This document shows, one piece after another, positions 12,401-21,221 of a stretch of DNA of 56,949 nucleotides (positions are counted from its first letter, which is position 1; the number at the start of each line of letters is the position of its first letter). Source of the DNA: Nymphaea colorata (lineage: Eukaryota; Streptophyta; Magnoliopsida; Nymphaeales; Nymphaeaceae); the NCBI RefSeq assembly GCF_008831285.2, contig NC_045149.1:14534629-14591577 (forward strand), in the 5' to 3' direction. Position numbers and translations under genes: made by a program. The notes beneath the pieces are model-generated. The model saw only the letters and a program-made list of their open reading frames with translations, was not told where the DNA came from and ran no database searches.

Positions 12401-14207
12401 AATCTCACGCTAAAAACACATGATTCACACAAAATTTAGGCAAAAACACAAGTGAGACTGCATTGCAATCAAGGATGCAAACAGGTCCAGAACCGTTCTA
12501 ATATTTTCATAGAGTTGCTACAGAAAGCATTGATCCAACAGAAACTAGACAAAACAGGCTTCCAACACCACAAAACCTACGAAAAAAGTGGCACTACACA
12601 AAAGGGTAAACTTTGCGCAAAAATCAAGAATATTTTTGGACTTCGATGTTGAAATGGGTGTAGATCAACGGTCTTATCTGATCCAAAAATTGTTGGACTT
12701 GGATCTTGGTATGGGCCTCGATCAGTGGTCTTATCTGATCTAGAAATTTGTTGAAATGGGATCAGGTAGGGGGTCTAGATCAGTGGTCTTATCTGATCCG
12801 AAAATTGTTGGATTTGAAACTAGTAGTGGGCCCGAATCAATGGTCTTATATGATCTGGAAAGTGTTGCACTTGCTGCTGGTAGTGGGCTTGGATCAGTGG
12901 TCTTATCTGATCCTAAAATTGTTGGATTTGCATTTGGTTATTTCAAGAAATTCATCAAAATGACAATAAGGGACCTCTTGACTATGTCAACAAAAAAAGG
13001 ATGGTTGTAGTTGTATAACTGATGACTTGATTTCATGTTGAGCAGCTCCTACACGAGTTTCCTAATGCAATAGTCATTTAAGCACAAAATACCACCTAAG
13101 ATATCTATCATGGGCATCATGATTGCTTCTCACATGATCATTTCCTTCGTTAACCATTGGTTTTGTTCCACAACGCTTCTAAGATAAGGCTTCATGATCC
13201 TCCAACAGCTTTCAAATTTCTCCTTGCGGTCATCTCCACCCTTTCATGCACGATGAGACCTACATACTTCAACAGCCTTTAACAACCTAAAACTAGATAA
13301 ATTTGAGGCCAATTCCACCAAAATATAAGCAACAACATTGGCGACACTAGATCAACGGTCTTATCTGATCCGAAATTTGTTGGACTTGGATGTTGGTATG
13401 CGCCTTGATCAGTGGTCTTATCTGATCTAGAAACTGTTGGAATGGTATCTGGTAGGGATTTAGATCAGTGGTCTTATAAGATCTGAAAATTGTTGGATTT
13501 GAAACTAGTAGTGGGCCCGGATCAATGGTCTTATATGATCCGAAAATTGTTGCACCTGCCGCTAGAAGTGGGCTTGGATCAGCGGTCATACCCGATCCTG
13601 AAACTATTGGATTTGCATTTGTTATTTCAAGAAATTCATCAAAATGACAATAAGGGTCTTCTTGACTACGTCACCAAAAGAACGATGGTTGTAGTTGTAT
13701 AACTGGCCTAAGAAGTCTAACATCGGCATTGTCATTGCCTCTAAAATGATTGTTTCCTTTGTAAACCATTAGTTTTGTTCCGCAACGCTTCCAAGAAAAG
13801 GCTTCAAGATCCTCCAACAATTCTCTCATTTCTCCGTGAAGTCATCTCCTCCCTTTCATGCACTTCAAAAAGACGCCAGAAAATGATGCACATGCTCGAT
13901 GCCACCTACCTACTTCAACAACCTAAAACCAGCTAAAACTAGCTAAATCTCACGCTAAAAACACATGATTCACACAAAATTTAGGCAAAAACACAAGTGA
14001 GACTGCATTGCAATCAAGGATGCAAACAGGTCCAGAACCGTTCTAATATTTTCATAGAGTTGCTACAGAAAGCATTGATCCAACAGAAACTAGACAAAAC
14101 AGGCTTCCAACACCACAAAACCTACGAAAAAAGTGGCACTACACAAAAGGGTAAACTTTGCGCAAAAATCAAGAATATTTTTGGACTTCGATGTTGAAAT
14201 GGGTGTA
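6480..14207. repeat. Five near-identical 1545-1546-bp higher-order units
   Basis: The marker GATCAACGGTC at the head of each unit starts at 6480, 8026, 9571, 11117, 12663 and 14208. The spacings are 1546, 1545, 1546, 1546 and 1545 bp. Units differ by only a few bases, for example CTACTGG versus CTGCTGG in the fourth monomer and one T in a T-run near 9541. A sixth, incomplete unit follows 14208. Such identity points to recent amplification or gene-conversion-like homogenisation. Confidence 0.95.
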
Positions 14208-15991
14208 GATCAACGGTCTTATCTGATCCAAAAATTGTTGGACTTGGATCTTGGTATGGGCCTCGATCAGTGGTCTTATCTGATCTAGAAATTTGTTGAA
14301 ATGGGATCAGGTAGGGGGTCTAGATCAGTGGTCTTATCTGATCCGAAAATTGTTGGATTTGAAACTAGTAGTGGGCCCGAATCAATGGTCTTATATGATC
14401 CGGAAAGTGTTGCACTTGCTACTGGTAGTGGGCTTGGATCAGTGGTCTTATCTGATCCTAAAATTGTTGGATTTGCATTTGGTTATTTCAAGAAATTCAT
14501 CAAAATGACAATAAGGGACCTCTTGACTATGTCAACAAAAAAAGGATGGTTGTAGTTGTATAACTGATGACTTGATTTCATGTTGAGCAGCTCCTACACG
14601 AGTTTCCTAATGCAATAGTCATTTAAGCACAAAATACCACCTAAGATATCTATCATGGGCATCATGATTGCTTCTCACATGATCATTTCCTTCGTTAACC
14701 ATTGGTTTTGTTCCACAACGCTTCTAAGATAAGGCTTCATGATCCTCCAACAGCTTTCAAATTTCTCCTTGCGGTCATCTCCACCCTTTCATGCACGATG
14801 AGACCTACATACTTCAACAGCCTTTAACAACCTAAAACTAGATAAATTTGAGGCCAATTCCACCAAAATATAAGCAACAACATTGGCGACACTAGATCAG
14901 TGGTCTTATCTGATCCGAAATTTGTTGGACTTGGATGTTGGTATGCGCCTTGATCAGTGGTCTTATCTGATCTAGAAACTGTTGGAATGGTATCTGGTAG
15001 GGGATTTAGATCAGTGGTCTTATCTGATCTGAAAATTGTTGGATTTGAAACTAGTAGTGGGCCGGATCAATGGTCTTATATGATCCGAAAATTGTTGCAC
15101 CTGCCGCTAGAAGTGGGCTTGGATCAGCGGTCATACCCGATCCTGAAACTCTTGGATTTGCATTTGTTATTTCAAGAAATTCATCAAAATGACAATAAGG
15201 GTCTTCTTGACTACGTCACCAAAAGAACGATGGTTGTAGTTGTATAACTGGCCTAAGAAGTCCAACATCGGCATTGTCATTGCCTCTAAAATGATTGTTT
15301 CCTTTGTAAACCATTAGTTTTGTTCCGCAACGCTTCCAAGAAAAGGCTTCAAGATCCTCCAACAATTCTCTCATTTCTCCGTGAAGTCATCTCCTCCCTT
15401 TCATGCACTTCAAAAAGACGCCAGAAAATGATGCACGTGCTCGATGCCACCTACCTACTTCAACAACCTAAAACCTGCTAAATCTCACGCTAAGAACACA
15501 TGATTCACACAAAATTTACGCAAAAACACAAGTGAGACTGGTAGTGGGCCTCGATCAATGGTCTTATCTGATCCAAAAATTTGTTGAAATGGATCAGGTA
15601 GGGGGTCTAGATCAGTGGTCTTATCTGATCCGAAAATTGTTGGATTTGAAACTAGTAGTGGGCCCGAATCAATGGTCTTATATGATCCGGAAAGTGTTGC
15701 ACTTGCTGCTGGTAGTGGGCTTGGATCAGTGGTCTTATCTCATCCTAAAATTGTTGGATTTGCATTTGGTTATTTCAAGAAATTCATCAAAATGACAATA
15801 AGGGACCTCTTGACTATGTCAACAAAAAAAGGATGGTTGTAGTTGTATAACTGATGACTTGATTTCATGTTGAGCAGCTCCTACACGAGTTTCCTAATGC
15901 AAGAGTCATTTAAGCACAAAATACCACCTAAGATATCTATCATGGGCATCATGATTGCTTCTCACATGATCATTTCCTTCGTTAACCATTG

Positions 15992-15996
15992 GTTTT
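15992..15996. repeat. Target-site duplication, left
   Basis: GTTTT lies directly left of the element and recurs at 21217-21221. Uninterrupted array units carry CCATTGGTTTTGTTCCAC at this place, with a single GTTTT. Confidence 0.9.
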
Positions 15997-16282
15997 TTTA
16001 GAAACACGAACCACAAAGAGAGAGTAGAGAACGAACACACAATATACGTGGAAAACCTCAGAAAGAGGTGAAAAACCACAGGGAAGCTCTGACCTAGGAG
16101 CTCACCGCAACCCTAGGAGAGAGAAAAATTATATTTCACTTAATTCAACACTTAAACATAAGTGACAATATAAAGAGGGAGAGAGGAGAAGCCGCCTAGG
16201 GTACCAAGCCCGCCTCGGTACCCGCGCCCCATAGAACCGGGTCCAGATATGGACCCGGTTCCCACAACAACATATTCTAACA
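15997..16282 (-). repeat. Copia 3' LTR
   Basis: This LTR is 286 bp and matches the 5' LTR at 20961-21216. It retains about 30 bp (near 16032-16063) that the 5' LTR lacks. Its outer end begins TTTAGAAACACG on the plus strand where the other LTR has TGTTGAAACACG, so the canonical TG/CA end is damaged by two substitutions. Confidence 0.93.
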
Positions 16283-19200
16283 CTCCCCCTCAAGCTTGGC
16301 ATACATGTCAAATATGCCAAGCTTGCTAACATTCTTTTCGAATGAAGAAGTACAAAGCCCCTTAGTTAGGACGTCTGCAATTTGATCTTCAAACTTCATA
16401 TATGGCAGAATCAGCTCCTTTGAGTCAATGCGTTCCCGGATAAAATGACGGTCAATCTCCACATGTTTGGTCCTGTCATGTAGAACTGGATTATTGGCAA
16501 GATTAATCGCAGACTTGTTGTCACAGTACATCTTCATTTTATCTCCCAGTTCCACATCGATATCAGTCAAAAGAATCTTCAGCCACAGCATCTCTGTAAC
16601 TCCCATTGCAACAGCCTTGTACTCAACCTCAGCACTAGACCTCGAACATACTTCTTGCCTCTTACTTCTCCAAACAACTAGGTTACCTCCAAGAAAGATA
16701 CAATACCCTGTAGTGGACCTCCTTGTGTCAGTGCAACCTGCCCAATCTGCATCTGAGTAGCCTTCAATAGTAAGTTTGTCTTGTCGAGTATACAGCAGTC
16801 CTTTTCCTGGGTCATTCTTTAGATATCCCAACACTCTTTCTGCACTCTTCCAGTGACAATCCGTGGAAGCATGCATAAATTGACTTAGCATATTTACCGC
16901 ATACGTGATATCAGGGCGAGTTAGAGTAAGATAGATAAGCTTACCGACTAGCCTCTGATATCGCCCTTTTCCTTCCTCATCCAGAATAGTGTCCGTCTTG
17001 ATACTTATCTTAGTCCCCGACTCCATAGGCGTAAGATAGGGCCTACAACCAAGTTTACATGTCTCCTTTAGTAAGTCAAGAGTGTACTTCCTTTGATTCA
17101 TAACCAGCCCTGTCTCTGATCGAGCAATCTCTATCCCCAGAAAGTATCTCAGCTTACCCAGATCCTTGAGGTCGAATTCTTTAGCTAACCTCTCCTTCAT
17201 CTTTCTATTTTCTTCTTCATCACTGCCAGTGACAATCATATCATCAACGTAGACAAGAAGAAGACTCACCAGACCATCTCTCTGCTTTATGAATAGGGTA
17301 TGATCTCCATTTCCTTGCTTGTACCCAGTAGACTTCATAACGATCCTTAGTCTCTCAAACCAAGCTCTAGGCGACTGCTTCAAGCCATACAAAGCTTTCT
17401 TGAGGTGACAACATTTTCCCTCTTGAACATACCCGGGAGGCATGCTCATATAGACTTCTTCCTCCAGATGGCCGTTCAAGAACGCATTTTTAACGTCAAG
17501 CTGGTCCATGCGCCACTTCCTGTGCACAGCAAGAGCAAGAATAACCCTCACGGTCTTCAACTTTGCAACAGGGGCAAAGGTCTCAAGATAGTCGATCCCA
17601 TACTTCTGGCTGAACCCCTTTGCAACCAGACGAGCTTTATATCGATCTACAGTGCCATCAGGTTTGTACTTCACGTTGTAAACCCACTTAGAGCCAACTA
17701 AGTGTGTCCCTTTAGGGATATCAACAACTTCCCATGTTTTGTTCTTAGCTAACGCACCCATCTCCTCCGTCATAGCATGTAACCACTTGGGATCATCCTT
17801 AGCATCATCCACCGACCTGGGAATAACAACTTTGGATAAGGTTGTGATAAAACATTTGTAATTTTTACTGAGCTTAGCATAAGAAACAAATCTCTGAATA
17901 GGGTGAGAAGTACATGACCTGGTGCCTTTGCGCAAAGCAATGGGGAGCTCTTCATTCGATGGACTTGGGTCATCCGGGGAGATCACAGGATTGGGATTGG
18001 TTCTATCCTCATCACCAACATCTTCCACTGTAGCTTTCTCCTTTCTGACATAAACCTGGCCAAACAAGTGATCCCGGGCATCCACCGTGACCCCTTCCAT
18101 ATGACTGCCCTTCTCATTACTGACCGTGACCGTGTCAATCACACTGGGACTAACCTTGTAATCCAAAAACTCCATAAACTGAATCAACTGATTAGAGGAA
18201 TACTCTTCCCCTTTGTTCCCAAGACACTCCCCCTGAAGAGGATTCACCGGAAAATACGATTCATGTTCATGAAATGTGACATCCCTCGAAACATACACTT
18301 TGGAAGTAGTGGGATCCACACATTTATACCCCTTCTGAGTGGAAGAGTACCCCAAGAAAACTCCTTTAATAGGCCGGGGGTCAAGTTTTTTTAGAGTAGG
18401 GCTATGATTATGCACAAAACAACTGCACCCAAAGACACGAGGAGTAAGAGGCCACGGATTCTGAGTGGGCCACAGGGTAGAATAAGGAGACTGACCATCC
18501 AACACCCTAGTAGGCATACGGTTAATGAGATGTGCACTAGTGAGAAGTGCATCACCCCAATCCCGCTTCGGGACATGACGTTGGAACATAATGGTCCGGG
18601 TAACATTCAATAGATGACGATTTTTACGTTCAGCTATACCATTTTGAGGAGGGGTATAACTACAAGAGGTTTCATGAACAATACCCTTGCCTTTCAAGAA
18701 TTCATCAAGGGATTGGGAGACATATTCCCTTGCATTATCCGTACGGAAAGCTTGAACAGTAGTATGGAATTGAGTCTCAACAAAGGCAACAAAGTTTTTC
18801 ACAACTGCTGGAACCTCACTACGGTCTCGCAACAAGTACACGAACGTACATCTAGAGTAATCATCAATAAGCGTCAAAAAATAGTGACAACCACCACACG
18901 TGGGTACTCCAGAAGGACCCCAAACATCGGAATGAACTAAGGCAAACAGATGAGTGGTTTTATTCAATGAAATGGGGTACGAAGCCATGACATGTTTAGC
19001 CAATTGACACACTTCACAAGCGAGGGAGTCAATGGAGACAGAAGCAAACAAATGAGGAAACAACTTCTTTATTAACTGGAAGGGGAGATGTCCAAGACGC
19101 TCATGCCATCGCAGAACAGTAGATCTATCGTTCACACCAGACAAGTGACCACTCGTGGCAGAAATCAACGCTGAAGCAACTTGTACCGGCAGCCTGTAGA

Positions 19201-20572
19201 GCCCATCAGTAACCGAACCAATCCCAATCTTCTTCCCCGTCACCAAGTCCTGCAGGGAACAGTGATCAACAGAGAAAATCAGATTACAATTTAATTCTTT
19301 AGTAATACTGCTGACAGAGAGTAAGTTCACAGGAATATTTGGAACATGCAGGGCATTGTGGAGACGGTATTTGTTCAACAGGGACAAGCTCCCTTTCCCA
19401 GCCACAGAGATAGAAGACCCATCTACCATAGACACGCGTTGCTTGCCAGAGGAAAGTTGATATTCTTGAAAGAGTTTAGAGTCCCCTGTCATGTGGTGAG
19501 TGGCTCCACTATCAACAATCCAATCACCAAGAGAAGGGTTACCTTGATCAGTCGAGGCAACGAGGGCTTGGGCTAGCTGAGTCCCTTCAGACATGGAGGA
19601 CTCCTCAGGGGTAGTAGATAGGCGGCTGATGTACGCCTGTAGCTCCTTGAGTTGAGCCGGGGACAGCTTGGACTTTGCACCACTAGAAGAATTGCTCTGA
19701 CTGGAATCAGACACAGAAGGGCTACGCTTGCCAGAGGGAGGACGACCTCTGACCAGTCTCTTCTCGGGATGAAGATCCCAACAGAAATCCACCGAATGCC
19801 CCAACTTGTTGCAATGAGTGCAATGCCGGGTAGGACGCTGCCCAGTCCCTGAGGCACGGCTGACAAAGGCAGAAGGGCCATGACCGGTGTCAAGATGCAT
19901 CACCTGGCGACGTTGTTCTTCAGACTCAACACGAGCATATACTTCCTCTATCCCCGGAATCTCATCACCATTAAGAATCTGGCTACGAATAGACTCAAAT
20001 TCATCCCGCAGGCTTCCCAGAAACAGAAACGTACGGTCCATCCATTCCTTTTCCCAGTAGAGGGAATGATTTAAACCGCACTTCCACTCATCAGTCACAT
20101 GATAATCTAGCTCCTCCCATTTGGTCTTCAGGGCAGCATAGAAGGCAGCAACAGACAAATCACCCTGTGTCAAGGAGTAAATACTGTGTTTAATCTTATA
20201 GGTGCGCAGATGTCTCTTCTTGCGACCATACATCTTTGCAAGCACAGTCCACATATCAAAAGAGGTCGGCTTCCGCAGAATGAGGGGCTGGATATCGGAG
20301 GACACAGAGCTGATAATCCACACCTTCACTTGGCTGTCCTCCAACGCCCACGTCGCCCATTGAGGATCAGATTTGATGGGCGCAGGTTTGTCGCCAGTGA
20401 TGTAAGAGAGACGCCCACGGCTAGTAATCCCAATCTCGAGAGCGGCAGACCAAGATAGGTAATTGTCCTTGGTCAGACGGATGGAGGTGACCTGGATCGG
20501 CACGTTCTCAGTCTTGGAGGCGCTGCCCGCGTCAAGAACGGCATCTTTTTGAGTCCCCATCGCTTCTGCCAT
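16277..20572 (-). CDS. Copia Gag-Pol polyprotein, 1431 aa
   Basis: A single open frame encodes capsid and all retrotransposition enzymes. The start is the first in-frame ATG (20572, MAEAMGTQKD); the frame is open further upstream but only with a GTG. A Gag region is at about residues 25-230 and a CCHC zinc knuckle at C251-C254-H259-C264. Protease has DSG at 354-356. Integrase has a zinc site H490, H495, C519, C522 and catalytic D549, D612, E648 with 35 residues between the last two. Reverse transcriptase has LDVKNAFL at 1025-1032 and YVDD at 1108-1111. RNase H has D1274, E1315, D1351 and ends in VLTKGL near 1401. No stop or frameshift is present. Length is typical for copia. Expression by cleavage of one polyprotein is known for the family. 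Confidence 0.97.
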   Translation of the reverse strand: MAEAMGTQKDAVLDAGSASKTENVPIQVTSIRLTKDNYLSWSAALEIGITSRGRLSYITGDKPAPIKSDPQWATWALEDSQVKVWIISSVSSDIQPLILRKPTSFDMWTVLAKMYGRKKRHLRTYKIKHSIYSLTQGDLSVAAFYAALKTKWEELDYHVTDEWKCGLNHSLYWEKEWMDRTFLFLGSLRDEFESIRSQILNGDEIPGIEEVYARVESEEQRRQVMHLDTGHGPSAFVSRASGTGQRPTRHCTHCNKLGHSVDFCWDLHPEKRLVRGRPPSGKRSPSVSDSSQSNSSSGAKSKLSPAQLKELQAYISRLSTTPEESSMSEGTQLAQALVASTDQGNPSLGDWIVDSGATHHMTGDSKLFQEYQLSSGKQRVSMVDGSSISVAGKGSLSLLNKYRLHNALHVPNIPVNLLSVSSITKELNCNLIFSVDHCSLQDLVTGKKIGIGSVTDGLYRLPVQVASALISATSGHLSGVNDRSTVLRWHERLGHLPFQLIKKLFPHLFASVSIDSLACEVCQLAKHVMASYPISLNKTTHLFALVHSDVWGPSGVPTCGGCHYFLTLIDDYSRCTFVYLLRDRSEVPAVVKNFVAFVETQFHTTVQAFRTDNAREYVSQSLDEFLKGKGIVHETSCSYTPPQNGIAERKNRHLLNVTRTIMFQRHVPKRDWGDALLTSAHLINRMPTRVLDGQSPYSTLWPTQNPWPLTPRVFGCSCFVHNHSPTLKKLDPRPIKGVFLGYSSTQKGYKCVDPTTSKVYVSRDVTFHEHESYFPVNPLQGECLGNKGEEYSSNQLIQFMEFLDYKVSPSVIDTVTVSNEKGSHMEGVTVDARDHLFGQVYVRKEKATVEDVGDEDRTNPNPVISPDDPSPSNEELPIALRKGTRSCTSHPIQRFVSYAKLSKNYKCFITTLSKVVIPRSVDDAKDDPKWLHAMTEEMGALAKNKTWEVVDIPKGTHLVGSKWVYNVKYKPDGTVDRYKARLVAKGFSQKYGIDYLETFAPVAKLKTVRVILALAVHRKWRMDQLDVKNAFLNGHLEEEVYMSMPPGYVQEGKCCHLKKALYGLKQSPRAWFERLRIVMKSTGYKQGNGDHTLFIKQRDGLVSLLLVYVDDMIVTGSDEEENRKMKERLAKEFDLKDLGKLRYFLGIEIARSETGLVMNQRKYTLDLLKETCKLGCRPYLTPMESGTKISIKTDTILDEEGKGRYQRLVGKLIYLTLTRPDITYAVNMLSQFMHASTDCHWKSAERVLGYLKNDPGKGLLYTRQDKLTIEGYSDADWAGCTDTRRSTTGYCIFLGGNLVVWRSKRQEVCSRSSAEVEYKAVAMGVTEMLWLKILLTDIDVELGDKMKMYCDNKSAINLANNPVLHDRTKHVEIDRHFIRERIDSKELILPYMKFEDQIADVLTKGLCTSSFEKNVSKLGIFDMYAKLEGEC
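16283..16290 (-). other. Copia polypurine tract
   Basis: AGGGGGAG on the minus strand directly precedes the LTR start TGTTAG. It is the plus-strand priming site. The last codons of the polyprotein overlap it, and the TAG stop lies inside the LTR. Confidence 0.9.
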
Positions 20573-20947
20573 CACAAACAAGCACACAGCGACAAGAGGC
20601 ACAGCGGCGGGAATGAGGCACAGCGGCGACGGGAATGAGGCAGCGGCGACGGCGGCGGGAATGAGGCAGCGGCGATGGCGGCGGGAATGAGCAGCGGTGA
20701 CGGAAGGCAGGCGACGGCGCAACACAGAGGCCACCCACGGTGGCAGAAACCAAGAACGGGCCGAACGGAGGGCTGCGGAGGTGCAACAGAGGACAGCGGA
20801 ACAGAGGACGGCGGTGGAACAGAGGACGGCGGCGGAACAGAGGACGGCGGCGGCACAGGGGCAGCAGCGGCGCCGGAACTTCAACGGCGTCGGGCGACGA
20901 AAAAACTTGACGATCCTCGGGAAAAAAAACGCTTCTCCAACTTCGCT
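20573..20947 (-). other. Copia 5' leader, GC-rich with short repeats
   Basis: About 375 nt lie between the primer-binding site and the Gag ATG. The leader is strikingly GC-rich compared with the AT-rich surroundings. It has short tandem motifs, such as GAACAGAGGACGGCGG three times around 20796-20854 and GCGGGAATGAG repeats around 20609-20693. It may hold packaging or dimerisation structure. That is inference. Confidence 0.7.
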
Positions 20948-20960
20948 GGCTCTGATACCA
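20948..20960 (-). other. Primer-binding site, initiator tRNA-Met
   Basis: The minus strand reads TGGTATCAGAGCC, complementary to the 3' end of plant initiator tRNA-Met. It abuts the LTR with no gap. It primes minus-strand cDNA synthesis. Confidence 0.93.
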
Positions 20961-21100
20961 TGTTGAAACACGAACCACAAAGAGAGAGTAGAGAACGAAC
21001 ACACAATATACACGGGGAAGCTCTGACCTAGGGGCTCACCGCAACCCTAGGAGAGAGAAAAATTATATTTCACTTAATTCAACACTTAAACATAAGTGAC

Positions 21101-21110
21101 AATATAAAGA
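21101..21110 (-). promoter_or_regulatory. Putative copia TATA box
   Basis: The minus strand reads TCTTTATATT here, about 107 nt from the LTR's U3 end and upstream of the leader. It is the best TATA candidate in the LTR. A second, TATAATTTTT, lies about 40 nt downstream. Confidence 0.45.
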
Positions 21111-21132
21111 GGGAGAGAGGAGAAGCCGCCTA

Positions 21133-21195
21133 GGGTACCGAGCCCACCTCGGTACCCGCGCCCCATAGAACCGGGTCCAGATATGGACCCGGTTC
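21133..21195. promoter_or_regulatory. Two adjacent perfect palindromes in the copia U3
   Basis: Arms 21133-21142 and 21148-21157 (GGGTACCGAG / CTCGGTACCC) surround a 5-nt loop. Arms 21168-21178 and 21185-21195 (GAACCGGGTCC / GGACCCGGTTC) surround a 6-nt loop. Both lie just upstream of the putative TATA box. In the 3' LTR (16199-16223, 16234-16261) the second is perfect and the first has one arm mismatch. They could bind dimeric regulators or form hairpins. No function is shown. Confidence 0.75.
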
Positions 21196-21216
21196 CCACA
21201 ACAACATATTGTAACA

Positions 21217-21221
21217 GTTTT
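21217..21221. repeat. Target-site duplication, right
   Basis: GTTTT follows the TG/CA end at 21216 and continues into the array text GTTCCACAATGC, completing the unit interrupted at 15996. Confidence 0.9.

Larger units (their letters stand above)
4778..15996. repeat. Satellite-like higher-order tandem array, left part
   Basis: Monomers of 57-58 bp, starting GATCA(A/G)YGGTCTTAT, occur in clusters of about five (for example 6480, 6537, 6595, 6652, 6709). Clusters are separated by unique spacers of two kinds, giving half-units of about 690 and 856 bp. The halves share diverged spacer text, for example GTTTTGTTCC(A/G)CAACGCTT, so an old dimer was amplified as a unit. The first clusters (4778-6475) are more irregular, with one cluster of about seven monomers near 5500-5880. 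Repeated short open frames come from the monomer length and are not genes. Confidence 0.95.
15997..21216 (-). mobile_element. Intact Ty1-copia LTR retrotransposon
   Basis: This is a complete element of 5220 bp in minus orientation. It has two LTRs, a tRNA-Met primer-binding site, one open gag-pol frame in protease-integrase-RT-RNase H order (copia order), a polypurine tract and a 5-bp duplication (GTTTT). It sits inside the satellite array and in the sense direction of RPA2. LTRs differ at about six of 256 aligned positions plus a 30-bp indel, so insertion is not very recent. The left terminus is TTTA where TGTT is expected. The frame has no stop, so it may still be coding-competent. I do not assign a copia lineage. 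Confidence 0.96.
20961..21216 (-). repeat. Copia 5' LTR
   Basis: This LTR is 256 bp with TG...CA ends (TGTTACAATATG on the minus strand). Compared with the 3' LTR it lacks about 30 bp near 21011. It carries the palindromes at 21133-21157 and 21168-21195 and a TATA-like motif near 21101. Confidence 0.94.

Noticed and set aside
6565-15842. Many short open frames (about 66-103 codons) repeated along the array
   Set aside because: They repeat with the satellite unit. The 57-bp monomer is a multiple of three, so a stop-free frame stays open by chance, in more than one frame. They have no recognised domain, and indels between monomers end them.
4778-15990. Regularly spaced repeats resembling a CRISPR array
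   Set aside because: Monomers are contiguous 57-58-bp tandem units in clusters with no unique spacers of fixed length, there are no cas genes, and the DNA is eukaryotic.
20573-21013. 147-residue N-terminal extension of the copia polyprotein into the LTR
   Set aside because: The frame is open but begins with GTG inside the LTR and contains no ATG before 20572, so I start the protein at MAEAMG.
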